NCBI GenBank assembly: GCA_001001925.1
Contig: LCLH01000017.1
Location: 1 to 27,440, forward strand
Direction: 5' to 3'
Source: Candidatus Magasanikbacteria bacterium GW2011_GWC2_45_8
Lineage (GTDB): Bacteria; Patescibacteriota; Patescibacteriia; Magasanikbacterales; UBA10146
Length of the DNA stretch: 27,440 bases
A program made the position numbers and the translations under genes. Below the pieces are notes generated by a model, which worked only from the letters and a program-made list of their open reading frames with translations, was not told where the DNA came from and made no database searches. Of this stretch, positions 15,946-24,094 are shown piece after piece; positions within the stretch are counted from its first letter, which is position 1, and each line of letters opens with the position of its first letter.

Positions 15946-16698
15946 ATGCGGTCAAAACTCATAGCAAACTTCCCTGTGCTTTTTCCGCGCGAAGTTCGTG
16001 TGCTGAAAAGCACTAAAGACCTCGTCGTGGCAGGTCTCACGCGTATGCACTTGTGGCCGTCATGGATTACGCCTAACCGGCTGTCCATAGCTCGCATTAT
16101 AGCGGTAATACCGGTATTGGCGCTCATGTTTGCAGGCATACACAAAGAAGCGCTCATCATCTTCGCCGTTGGCAGTGTGAGCGATCTTTTTGACGGCCCG
16201 CTCGCGCGTCTGCGCGACGGCTTGCATCGCCCCAGTAAACGCCTCAAAAGCGCTCTTGAAGGCGTCAGTGGTCTCGGAAGCTATCTGGACTCCATAGCAG
16301 ACAAAACCATGGTCATTGGAGTCTGCGCCTTAGCAATTTGCAGTATCATCTTCAGCCGCGAATATAACGTGGCGTACCAAATTTCTGATGACCACACGAC
16401 GCAAGAAATCTATACGTGGGCGCACCTCGGACTTTTGAGCGCCACCATACTGCTGGAGGCATGGAGCGCAGGCAAGCGAACCGAAGACTACATAAATTTC
16501 CGAGAAGGTCTGTGCGGGATAGAGCGCCTTCAGGCCAACGACAATGGCAAGTACAAAGCGACTCTGCAGTTCATCGCAACCGGCGGCTATGTACTAGCAA
16601 CCGAATGGTCGTTGCTGGTGGGGCTCCTTCTGCTCGCGGGCAGCCTTACACTGGCCGTCAAAAGCCTTTGGACAAAATACCACCCACGCACTGCGTAA
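15946..16698 (+). CDS. CDP-alcohol phosphatidyltransferase family membrane protein
   Basis: 250 aa. These enzymes transfer a phosphatidyl or similar group from a CDP-linked donor to an alcohol such as glycerol phosphate or inositol phosphate, at the inner face of the membrane. WITPNRLSIARII (40-52) is the usual entry, and the catalytic motif is present as D80-LF-D83-G84-PL-A87-R88 ... G111-SYL-D115-SIA-D119. All conserved Asp, Gly, Ala and Arg positions are there, but 22 residues separate AR from G, where the family normally has eight. Hydrophobic segments lie at about 50-65, 68-80, 120-138, 155-170 and 205-238. Strong Shine-Dalgarno site, single gene, ends at an intrinsic terminator. PgsA-like phospholipid synthesis is likely, but the acceptor cannot be told. 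Confidence 0.85.
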   Translation: MRSKLIANFPVLFPREVRVLKSTKDLVVAGLTRMHLWPSWITPNRLSIARIIAVIPVLALMFAGIHKEALIIFAVGSVSDLFDGPLARLRDGLHRPSKRLKSALEGVSGLGSYLDSIADKTMVIGVCALAICSIIFSREYNVAYQISDDHTTQEIYTWAHLGLLSATILLEAWSAGKRTEDYINFREGLCGIERLQANDNGKYKATLQFIATGGYVLATEWSLLVGLLLLAGSLTLAVKSLWTKYHPRTA

Positions 16699-16716
16699 AC
16701 CCTCCACAACCAACCC

Positions 16717-16745
16717 AACTCACTTTCAACCGGTGAGTTTTTATT
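16717..16745 (+). terminator. Intrinsic terminator after the phosphatidyltransferase
   Basis: 7-bp stem AACTCAC/GTGAGTT (16717-16723 with 16733-16739) and a T-rich tail TTTATTT. The tail overlaps the -35 region of the glyA promoter. Confidence 0.75.
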
Positions 16746-16773
16746 TGCCAAATCTACTAAAAAGCGCTATTAT
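16745..16773 (+). promoter_or_regulatory. Promoter of the glyA-folD-tsaE operon
   Basis: TTGCCA (16745-16750), 17-base spacer, TATTAT (16768-16773). Transcription would start near 16780, so hairpin element A lies wholly in the glyA 5' leader. Good spacing and near-consensus boxes, not tested. Confidence 0.6.
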
Positions 16774-16786
16774 TATAAAACACCTT

Positions 16787-16887
16787 TTGAGAAAAAACTT
16801 TTCGGGGCGCGCGTCCCCGACGTGAAGTCGGGGCGCTCCGGCTCGCCCCGTCGGGCTCCGCCAGTCCCCTAAAAAATTTTTTCTCAA
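16787..16887 (-). repeat. Palindromic hairpin element, copy A
   Basis: 101 bp, GC-rich core inside an AT-rich outer inverted repeat (TTGAGAAAAAA/TTTTTTCTCAA). Read on the minus strand it shares ordered blocks with copy B at 18228-18334: TTTAGGGGACT, GAGCC, GACGG, CGAGC, GAGC, GCCCCGAAA and GTTTTT. Inside are GGGG/CCCC, a small hairpin GCCC-GACG-GGGC, and a hairpin CCCCGAC/GTCGGGG (16815-16833). It lies between the glyA promoter and the glyA start (34 bp before ATG), opposite in orientation to copy B. Probably a MITE- or REP-like mobile palindrome; a regulatory RNA is less likely because the two copies are inverted with respect to glyA. Confidence 0.7.
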
Positions 16888-16920
16888 CGTCATTTCATAA
16901 TTCAAAATATCCAAAAACCT

Positions 16921-18216
16921 ATGTACGAACATCTCCAACAAACAGATAACGAAGTATATGAACTCGTTAAAAAAGAGACGGAACGCCAACAGCATGGGCT
17001 GGTGATGATCCCTTCAGAAAACGCGGCGAGTGTCTCTGTTCTGGAAACAATGGGCACGGCACTTTCCAATAAATACGCGGAAGGCTATCCGGGCAAACGC
17101 TACTACACAGGCAACGAATATATTGACCAAATAGAAAATTTGGCAATTGATCGCGCAAAAAAATTGTTCAACGCCGAGCATGCCAATGTCCAGCCCAACG
17201 CTGGTAGCGGCGCAAATCTGGCGATATATTTTGCGTTACTGAAGCCGGGCGATACGGTAATGGGACTTAACCTGGCGCATGGCGGACACTTGACCCACGG
17301 CAATCCGGTTAACTTTTCCGGCATGACATACCGCTTTGTGAGCTATGGAGTGAACAAAGAAACCGAACGCATTGATTTGGACGAAGTGCGAACGATCGCG
17401 TTACGTGAAAAACCCAAAATGATAGTAACCGGCGCCACCGCCTATCCGCGGCAATTTGATTTTGAGGCATTCAGAAAAATAGCGGATGAAGTGGGTGCGT
17501 ATCTTTTGGCGGATGTATCCCACTTTGTGGGGCTTTGTTTGGCGGGCGTGCACCCTGCTCCGTTTCCCTATGCTGACGTGGTAATGACCACCACACACAA
17601 AACACTGCGCGGGCCAAGAAGCGCAATTATTTTATCAAAGACCGCAGATCGCTTGGCAAGCGCCCCGGCAGACCCCGCGGCCAAAACAAAAAATCTCGCG
17701 CAAAAAATTGATTCCGCGGTGTTTCCCGGCACACAAGGCGGCCCCATGGAGCATATTATTGCGGCAAAGGCCGTATGTTTTGCGGAAGCAATGAAACCGG
17801 AATTCAAAATCTATCAAGAAAATATTGTAAAAAATGCCCATGCGCTCGCGAAAACACTGCAAGAGGAAGGCATACGGTTGGTTTCCGGGGGCACCGATAA
17901 TCACTTAATGCTTATAGATTGCACACCGCTCCAGATTACCGGCAAACAAGGAGCAAACGCGCTTGCGGAGCTTGGCATTTATACAAATTTCAACACCATT
18001 CCCTACGACACACGCAAACCGTTTGACCCTTCAGGTATTAGATTAGGAACGCCTACACTCACTACCCGCGGCATGGGAGTTGGTGAAATGCAAACAATCG
18101 GCCGCGTAATTGCCGGAGTACTCAAGAATATGACAAACGAAACCGTACGCGAGGGCGCGCGTAGCGTGGTGCAAGAACTCACCTCGCGCTTTCCGCTGTA
18201 CGATGAGCTGATATAA
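16921..18216 (+). CDS. glyA: Serine hydroxymethyltransferase
   Basis: 431 aa, full length for the family. It interconverts serine + tetrahydrofolate with glycine + 5,10-methylene-tetrahydrofolate, using pyridoxal phosphate. Visible signatures: MIPSENAASVSVLETMG, NKYAEGYPGKRYYTG (50-64), NVQPNAGSGANLA, LADVSHFVGL with the PLP-site Asp and His, the Schiff-base lysine K227 in TTTHKTLRGPR, and FPGTQGGP. The C-terminal domain has SGGTDNHL and GIRLGTPTLTTRGM. No Shine-Dalgarno site before the ATG. It is followed by folD and tsaE on the same strand, and with folD it would make the C1-folate branch. The 140-bp leader and the 140-bp gap after the gene each hold a copy of the palindromic element. Confidence 0.97.
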   Translation: MYEHLQQTDNEVYELVKKETERQQHGLVMIPSENAASVSVLETMGTALSNKYAEGYPGKRYYTGNEYIDQIENLAIDRAKKLFNAEHANVQPNAGSGANLAIYFALLKPGDTVMGLNLAHGGHLTHGNPVNFSGMTYRFVSYGVNKETERIDLDEVRTIALREKPKMIVTGATAYPRQFDFEAFRKIADEVGAYLLADVSHFVGLCLAGVHPAPFPYADVVMTTTHKTLRGPRSAIILSKTADRLASAPADPAAKTKNLAQKIDSAVFPGTQGGPMEHIIAAKAVCFAEAMKPEFKIYQENIVKNAHALAKTLQEEGIRLVSGGTDNHLMLIDCTPLQITGKQGANALAELGIYTNFNTIPYDTRKPFDPSGIRLGTPTLTTRGMGVGEMQTIGRVIAGVLKNMTNETVREGARSVVQELTSRFPLYDELI

Positions 18217-18227
18217 ATTATATAATA

Positions 18228-18334
18228 GCATTGAGGCAAAAATATTTAGGGGACTACGAGCCGCGACGGCGTACGAGCGCGAGCAAAAATTCAACAGAGT
18301 TTTTGTGTGCCCCGAAATGTTTTTGCCTCAATGC
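18228..18334 (+). repeat. Palindromic hairpin element, copy B
   Basis: 107 bp between glyA and folD. The outer inverted repeat is GCATTGAGGCAAAAA/TTTTTGCCTCAATGC, a perfect 15 bp extended by ATTT/AAAT. The core carries the same blocks as copy A in the same order. The two inner hairpins are GCCG-CGA-CGGC and AAAAATTC-AACA-GAGTTTTT (18285-18304). The second hairpin has a different sequence from copy A but the same place and stem length, and the outer stems also differ while staying paired. No U-run follows, so it is not a simple terminator. Confidence 0.7.
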
Positions 18335-18356
18335 CATACACAATTCAAAAAACACC

Positions 18357-19177
18357 ATGATCACGATAGATGGCAAACAAATTGCAAACACAATACGCGC
18401 CGATCTCAAAGAAAAAATTAAACAACTCCCCTCTCCTCCCGGCTTGGGCGTAATTTTGGTAGGCAATGATCCGGCTTCGCATCTCTATGTAGCACTTAAA
18501 GAAGCCGCGTCAAAAGAAATGGGCGTGCGGTTTGTAAAAAAAATATTTCCGGAGACTATTTCTCAAGCCGATCTTCTGCACACCATTCGCGAGTTGAACG
18601 TGGATGATTCCATACACGCAATTCTCATCCAATTGCCTTTGCCACGCGGATTTGACGAGGATACGGTTTCCACCCGCAAAATATATCCGCGCTTCTGAAC
18701 GGGTATCATAATTTTATCAAACCGGTGCTCGCGCAGAGCATTTGGGCGCTTATCAATGAAGGACTTGTCTTGCAAAACCGCATGAGCGTGCATGAAACAC
18801 TCCATGCTCTCTTAATCGGCAATAGCACGGTATTTACTATACCGGTTGCGACATACCTCAAAAGCAAAGGAATAAAAACAGACGCGGTGCTTGCGCGCGC
18901 TCTTTCAAAACCGCTCCTCAAACAATATGACATTATCATTGTCGCGTGCGGTCAACCTGGCATTATCGGGAGTGCCGACGTGGCGCGCAATACGGTGATT
19001 ATAGACATAGGCACAAATAAATTGCAGGATGGCCGTGTGGTGGGCGATACGGACTTTGCGTCATTTGCACATACAGAGTGCGCGATAACTCCGGTGCCCG
19101 GAGGCATTGGACCGGTGACGGTTGCCATGCTTATGAAAAATACCGTTGACCTTGCACGGCGCGCGATGAAAATATGA
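18357..19177 (+). pseudogene. folD: Methylene-THF dehydrogenase/cyclohydrolase, interrupted by a short deletion with frame change
   Basis: FolD oxidises methylene-THF and hydrolyses methenyl-THF to 10-formyl-THF. The first part (ATG 18357) keeps the substrate-site Y44 and catalytic K48 (LYVALKEAA) and ILIQLPLPRGFDEDTV. The frame then closes with a stop at 18698. The rest is in another frame, beginning GFHPQNISALLNG near 18664 and ending with ACGQPG, DIGTNKL, VVGDTDF and TPVPGGIGPVTVAML. Between DEDTV and GFHP the family has about eleven residues, ending in KDVD, whose Asp is needed for activity; they are absent. An ACGGTT repeat could explain a deletion of length 1 modulo 3. The NADP-binding stretch (GNSTVFTIPVA) is also divergent. 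The stop overlaps the tsaE start (ATGA). Either a true pseudogene or an assembly error. Confidence 0.8.
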
Positions 19178-19632
19178 AAAAACAGATAATAATAACCAAC
19201 AGCGCGGAAGAAACGCGTGCTTTAGGAGCACAGCTTACACAAACATTCAAAGGCGGACACGTGGTACTGCTTGAAGGCGACTTGGGCGCAGGCAAAACGC
19301 ATTTTGCGCAAGGCGCGGCACATGAGCTCGGGATAAGAAAACATATCACGAGCCCCACGTTTACGATTATGAATTTGTACGCCGTGCCCGCGGCACAAAA
19401 AAAAATAACCGGCGTTGCGCGACTTGCTCACATTGATCTTTACCGCATCAAAACGCTTGAAGAGGCATACGCCATCGGCGTTATGGATTATATCGGCGAA
19501 CCTTCAACATTGACTCTCATAGAGTGGCCGAAAAAAATACAAAACGCGCTGCCAAAAGACTGCGCGTGCGTAACGGTAACTATCAAAGTAACTTCAAAAA
19601 CTTTGCGTACGTTTGCTATCAAGCCGGAATAG
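19174..19632 (+). CDS. tsaE: tRNA threonylcarbamoyladenosine biosynthesis ATPase TsaE
   Basis: 152 aa, the normal size. TsaE is the ATPase that works with TsaB and TsaD to put t6A on position 37 of ANN-decoding tRNAs. Walker A is GDLGAGKT (35-42), followed by TSPTFTIMNLY (59-69), HIDLYR and LIEWP, all family signatures. The ATG overlaps the folD stop by four bases (ATGA), so it depends on translation through folD or on reinitiation; a frame break in folD could lower its expression if it is real. No Shine-Dalgarno site. The gene ends 9 bp from the convergent PEP-mobile-domain gene, and I see no terminator hairpin between them. Confidence 0.95.
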   Translation: MKKQIIITNSAEETRALGAQLTQTFKGGHVVLLEGDLGAGKTHFAQGAAHELGIRKHITSPTFTIMNLYAVPAAQKKITGVARLAHIDLYRIKTLEEAYAIGVMDYIGEPSTLTLIEWPKKIQNALPKDCACVTVTIKVTSKTLRTFAIKPE

Positions 19633-19641
19633 TTTTTTTCA

Positions 19642-21159
19642 TCAGGAACGGTAGATGTTTCCGGTACGTAAATCAAGTGTCACCTTATCTCCATTTTTAA
19701 GTTTTTTGGTAGCATTTTTTGTTCCGATAATGCAGGGGATGCCCAATTCCCGGCAGACAATAGCGGCATGGCAGGCAATGCCGCCCTCATCTGTTACAAT
19801 CGCTTTGGCCTTTTTCATGAGCGGCACAAATTCAACCCGCGTCATGGAAGTGACTAAAATATCGTTATCTCTAAACGCATCACGCGCCGGGTCTAAAACA
19901 ACCCCAACACGCCCGGAAATTGTTGGCGATTCAACGCCGCTTGCAACCACTCCCACAACAAACCGTGACGTATCAAACTTGTGTTGTAGTGCCGCAAACA
20001 ATTTTTTACCTTGTGCATCATGGTATGTTTGAAGAGGCTGGTGTTTATTAAACACGAGTATAACTCCCGCTCGGCGTTTTTTTAAAATAATTCTATCCGG
20101 CTTGCTTTTATTTCTTAATAATTTCAATAACTCCACCTTGCGCAAGAATCCCACTTCTTCAAAACTCAAACCAAGCCGTTCACCGCATTTCTCCATAAAA
20201 TAGGTAATAAAATACACATCGTGCATGGTGCTTATTTTCCTATATTCCATCCACTCAATCACCCGCCGCGCAAAATAGATATCATTGCGATCTATGCGAG
20301 TAAGAGATATTTTTTTCAATAAGGTGCTTTTACTTTTTTGAATCGCCTTCACTCCTTTCCAAATTGAATTAATCTCATCGGTGATACCCTGTATTGTTTC
20401 ACTTTCTAACACCTCGCGAATCTTATGATACACCATTTCAAACGTAACAGGTTTATACTTATAAAAATTGCTTTCAAACCAAAAAAAATGATCCATGTAC
20501 GCCTGCATCTTTTTATTGAATTCCCGACTATGCTCCAGTTGCTCTCGGCTCCAGTTTATCGCGTTATGCGCAAATACCCACCGGCATAATTCAAGAAAAC
20601 ACAAGCGTTCGCGATTATAGATAAAAAGTTCTTTCGGATGAGACAAAACGCTTATCGCTTCTTGCGCTTCTGATATTGACATACGATGCCGCTTTGCAAA
20701 TTGAGGCACAATTTCCTCTTGAATCATGCGGCCCTTGTCTTCAAGCAACAAAGAATAAAACCACCACGCATGAGAAAGCTTTAAATACTTCTCAAACAAA
20801 ATACTCAATTGTGCACTACTTAAAGACTCATACTCCACCGCATTAAACCGTAGCCGTATTTTTTCAAGTTTTTTAGTAGCTATCCGGTGTTTATGAATCA
20901 ACGCGTCAAACGAATTTTTGTTCTTTAAAAAATTATGATAGAGCATTTTCCCGATAGCAGAAAGTTTTCTATCATCAATGAAATGATAGAACATGCCCCC
21001 GCGCACGTAGGCTAAAAGCGGAGAAAGATCAGGAGACGAAATGAGGTCGGAATCAATATATGCCCCAAAAATATGTTCCATAAAAAACAAAGTGGAAGAT
21101 CCGCTCTGCTGATCCCACTGCTTATCTTTTATTTGCGCAAGGAGTTTTTTAATTGGCAT
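19642..21159 (-). CDS. Stand-alone PEP-utilizing-enzyme mobile-domain protein
   Basis: 505 aa. The C-terminal about 110 residues form the swivelling phosphohistidine domain of PEP synthase/PPDK-type enzymes: GVVASGVESPTISGRVGVVL, DILVTSMTR, and TDEGGIACHAAIVCRELGIP with the phospho-acceptor H464. The usual [T/S]SH is ACH here. The N-terminal 390 residues are helical and charged and show neither an ATP-grasp nor a PEP-binding barrel, so this is not a complete PEP synthase. Such stand-alone mobile-domain proteins occur in Patescibacteria and their partners are unknown. It starts 21 bp after the S-component stop, so it is probably the last gene of the riboswitch-controlled operon, though an own promoter cannot be excluded. 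Confidence 0.85.
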   Translation of the reverse strand: MPIKKLLAQIKDKQWDQQSGSSTLFFMEHIFGAYIDSDLISSPDLSPLLAYVRGGMFYHFIDDRKLSAIGKMLYHNFLKNKNSFDALIHKHRIATKKLEKIRLRFNAVEYESLSSAQLSILFEKYLKLSHAWWFYSLLLEDKGRMIQEEIVPQFAKRHRMSISEAQEAISVLSHPKELFIYNRERLCFLELCRWVFAHNAINWSREQLEHSREFNKKMQAYMDHFFWFESNFYKYKPVTFEMVYHKIREVLESETIQGITDEINSIWKGVKAIQKSKSTLLKKISLTRIDRNDIYFARRVIEWMEYRKISTMHDVYFITYFMEKCGERLGLSFEEVGFLRKVELLKLLRNKSKPDRIILKKRRAGVILVFNKHQPLQTYHDAQGKKLFAALQHKFDTSRFVVGVVASGVESPTISGRVGVVLDPARDAFRDNDILVTSMTRVEFVPLMKKAKAIVTDEGGIACHAAIVCRELGIPCIIGTKNATKKLKNGDKVTLDLRTGNIYRS

Positions 21160-21180
21160 TGAAATTTCTTAATTTCCCCG

Positions 21181-21714
21181 TCACACTTTTTGCACAACAT
21201 GTACTCGTGCTATTTGCGCGCGCATCACCAATTCATAACTTCCTACCAAAAGTGTTGTATACACCACATCCCCCGCGAGCATTGAACGCCAAAATGGCAA
21301 CCCCGCGGAATAACTCTCTAGTAACCCGGCAAATGTATGCATGTACATAGTGCCAAATTGCCATACCGCCCAATTAGTCACCAAAAAAAATAACGTGGAG
21401 CTGGAAATGGTTACTGCGCCGATGGTAAACGCATTTTTATGCGTACGAGCCCATAATCCCATAAATCCTACCAACACAAAACTGCCGTAGACGGAAAGCA
21501 TTATAGGCAGGCTATAAAATCCAATAATCGCGTCGCTCAAAAGCATTGCCGCAAGCGGTACGATAATCCCCAGTCTGCGGCGCAAATATAATCCGCTGAA
21601 AATTGCTACGGCCGCAATAGGCGTTGCGTTAGCAGGATGAGGAAAAAACCGCCCGGCAATAGCAAGTAAAATTAAAAAGTAAGGAAAAAAACGGAAGAAA
21701 AAATTGTCGCGCAT
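21181..21714 (-). CDS. ECF-type S-component-like membrane protein (putative cobalamin uptake)
   Basis: 177 aa, very hydrophobic, with about five or six membrane segments. The start FPYFLILLAIAGRFFPHPANATPIA, of which I quote RFFPHPANATPIAA as the key part, followed by ALFSG-like IFSGLYLRRRLGIIVPLAAMLLSD, is typical of the DUF6580 group, related to S components of energy-coupling-factor transporters. S components bind the vitamin and need an EcfA-EcfA'-EcfT module, which is not in this window. It lies 19 bp after a transcobalamin-like anchored protein in a transcript headed by a cobalamin riboswitch, so cobalamin or a corrinoid precursor is the likely substrate. The function rests on context. 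Confidence 0.75.
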   Translation of the reverse strand: MRDNFFFRFFPYFLILLAIAGRFFPHPANATPIAAVAIFSGLYLRRRLGIIVPLAAMLLSDAIIGFYSLPIMLSVYGSFVLVGFMGLWARTHKNAFTIGAVTISSSTLFFLVTNWAVWQFGTMYMHTFAGLLESYSAGLPFWRSMLAGDVVYTTLLVGSYELVMRAQIARVHVVQKV

Positions 21715-21733
21715 AATTTCTAGAATGAGATAA

Positions 21734-24094
21734 TTAAAGTGCGGCTAACAAAAGGCGTAAAATCAGCAGAATGCTCGTGCCGGCAAACACCGCGGCACTG
21801 CCCGCGGCGGAGCCTTGCGCCACATTCTTTTTAAGCGGCAAAAGCGGATCAGTTTGTTGGCCTTTTTCTTTTGGTGGAGATAACGCGTTATCTGGTTGAT
21901 TGCTTTGGTTTAATTGATTGGCCACGCCTGAAGTGTTTACCTGTGTTGCGCTTTCATTCCCGTTTTTACGGCGTGGGAGTGTTGCTGGGACTGAAGTTAC
22001 AGAGAGTGGCCTTACCTCCTGCACAAAATTTATAGTACCAGATTGCGGGCTATTGCTCAATACCGGCGGAGTGGAAGTTGCTTCTGTTGATATGGTAGAT
22101 GATGCAGATACCAACACCGGTACCTCAAGCGTGGAAGATGCAATTACAGAAGGTGTGATCCTGCTATCCGCGCTCCCGCTTCCCACATTCACATTACTTC
22201 CCCCGCCACCCGACGAAGCAGACTGATTTATTTGCACCGCAGGTTGCGGCTTGGATGCAAGAACTATCGGCCATGATTTCCCAAGCAACGCTGGCACTGC
22301 ATGCTTAGTACCAAACCAATCAATACCTTCGCTGTCCCACGGCGATTCATAATATCCTTTCGCATTCAACTTTTCTGTCATGACATGCCATGGAGTTTTT
22401 CCACTTACCGTGCTCCATTGCGATTGTCCTTCCCCCACAGCGTTAATGCCCATCATAACCCAAGCAGTGGTAATATAATCGGCTGATGTGCCCCACGCAT
22501 TCCATCCGCCATCGGAAAGCTGTGTTACATGCAAATATTGTTTAGCTCGCATGATTGCCAAATTATCAGCCTCACCTCCACCAAGCGCTTCAAGCGCATT
22601 GATCGCCGCACCGGTCATATCCGGCGCGGGAGATCCCCATGCAATAAACGCTCCGGTTGTTGTATCTTGTGCGCGCAAAATTGCATCATTCAAACCCCTC
22701 ATGACTGCGTCACTCCCTTCCACACCCGCCGCGTGCAATGCAAGCGCAACAAATATATCATCATTGATCTCCGGTAAATTTTTATCCCCCTCCGCGCCGC
22801 AATGCGCGGTCAAAAATACAACACGAGGCGCAACGCTTGCATCGTCCGCGAGAATCCCGCCTGCGCGCAATGCCAACACGCGGCGCGCGTATGCCGCGCA
22901 CACATTTGCTTCATTATTCAAAGATGTGTCGTTTTGAATAAATTGTAAGAGCGAGGAAGATGTATGCGCTATATCGCTCGCATAACTGTTATGCGCCGCA
23001 AACGACATTATCACCCAATCAGTTGTGCCCGCATCAACCACCTTGCCGTCCGCGCTTTGACGCGAGGTAAAAAAATCCAAAATTGTTTTAATTTTTTCCT
23101 CTAAAATTACTGAAGAAATTTGTTGAACGCCTCCTCCGCCCCCTGACACTCCGCCCGAATCATGACTGCCTGAAGGAGTGCTTGTGGCTGTAGAGGTTGC
23201 CGCCACCACCAGCGCGTCAATCACATTCAGCGTAATCGGATTGCTCCATTTTGAAAAATCCGCCGAGGTAATTTTTGCATAATACGTGCCCGTAGCGGAA
23301 AATGTATAATCCACCGTCCCTTCCGTGGCACTCATGAGTGTGGTGGTTGTTACTGTTGTATCCCAAAATCCGGTAGATGCAGGATTGGGCACTGAAATAT
23401 CTATGGTATCCCTGCCGTCGGCCGTCCACTCCGTTGACGTACTGTTATAGTTATAGCGCCATGTTGAAAGCGCTGTAGTAGTGTTCACCGGAAACGTACT
23501 CGTACTCGCGGTTATGCGCCACGGATTGCCAAAATATACATACACTTGTTCACCGCCTTTTAAGGCATAAGAATCCATCCCCACACTTGGGTAGACTCCA
23601 TCTACCGCATAATTCCAATTGCCACACGCTCGCGTACTTGTTGTTGTTTCTATGGTAAGGCAATCAAGATAGAAACTTTTATATGAATCGTAATAATCCA
23701 ACTTCGTTATTGAAAACGCATCGGAAAGCGTGTCAGCGTCAATGAGCGCGGTCAAAACACTTGAAGTTGTTATAATTGAATGCTTATTCCCTTGCGTGTC
23801 AAATACCGACTCATGCGGTGTGGGTGTTACCGCACCTTCAAAAATAAACAAATCACCATAACGCACGTGCATTCCAAATGAAGGATACACAACCGCCGGC
23901 GTACTGCTCACGGCCGTCAACGGCACCGCGTCCGAAATGGTTGAGGTTGCCGATGTTTCAGGTGTGGAGCTTGCACTCTCACCTGCTTTTACAGGCGCTA
24001 TGCCCAAAAAAAATACCGCGCATCCAAAAATACCTGCCACACCCCACATAAAACTTTTTATAAGCATCTTCCCCTTATTCTTTTCCAGCTTCAT
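21734..24094 (-). CDS. Membrane-anchored transcobalamin-like protein (DUF4430 + alpha/alpha toroid)
   Basis: 786 aa. Signal peptide to about 37 (ending PVKAG). Residues 75-192 form a DUF4430-like beta domain (ACGNWNYAVDGVYP, DSYALKGGEQVYVYFG); 205-292 Ig-like; 330-612 an alpha/alpha toroid with prenyltransferase-like repeats (DGKVVDAGTTDWVIMSF, DGGWNAWGTSADYITTAW, GYYESPWDSEGIDWFG); 615-755 a Ser/Thr/Pro/Asn-rich stalk; 760-783 a C-terminal membrane anchor. An alpha-toroid plus a DUF4430 beta domain is exactly the pair of folds that clamps cobalamin in animal transcobalamin and intrinsic factor, here in reverse order. ATG 24094 overlaps the upstream gene by 20 bp; ATG 24067 (MLIKSFMWG), after AAGGGGAAG, is an alternative start. 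A surface cobalamin receptor is likely. Confidence 0.85.
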   Translation of the reverse strand: MKLEKNKGKMLIKSFMWGVAGIFGCAVFFLGIAPVKAGESASSTPETSATSTISDAVPLTAVSSTPAVVYPSFGMHVRYGDLFIFEGAVTPTPHESVFDTQGNKHSIITTSSVLTALIDADTLSDAFSITKLDYYDSYKSFYLDCLTIETTTSTRACGNWNYAVDGVYPSVGMDSYALKGGEQVYVYFGNPWRITASTSTFPVNTTTALSTWRYNYNSTSTEWTADGRDTIDISVPNPASTGFWDTTVTTTTLMSATEGTVDYTFSATGTYYAKITSADFSKWSNPITLNVIDALVVAATSTATSTPSGSHDSGGVSGGGGGVQQISSVILEEKIKTILDFFTSRQSADGKVVDAGTTDWVIMSFAAHNSYASDIAHTSSSLLQFIQNDTSLNNEANVCAAYARRVLALRAGGILADDASVAPRVVFLTAHCGAEGDKNLPEINDDIFVALALHAAGVEGSDAVMRGLNDAILRAQDTTTGAFIAWGSPAPDMTGAAINALEALGGGEADNLAIMRAKQYLHVTQLSDGGWNAWGTSADYITTAWVMMGINAVGEGQSQWSTVSGKTPWHVMTEKLNAKGYYESPWDSEGIDWFGTKHAVPALLGKSWPIVLASKPQPAVQINQSASSGGGGSNVNVGSGSADSRITPSVIASSTLEVPVLVSASSTISTEATSTPPVLSNSPQSGTINFVQEVRPLSVTSVPATLPRRKNGNESATQVNTSGVANQLNQSNQPDNALSPPKEKGQQTDPLLPLKKNVAQGSAAGSAAVFAGTSILLILRLLLAAL

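Noticed and set aside
16787..16887. Element A as a glyA riboswitch (for example glycine, THF or SAM)
   Set aside because: Its conserved blocks match copy B only when read on the strand opposite to glyA, and no known aptamer motifs are present.
18357..19177. Programmed frameshift or translational bypass in folD
   Set aside because: Conserved, catalytic residues are absent from the DNA in all frames at the junction, so recoding could not restore the enzyme; there is no slippery site.
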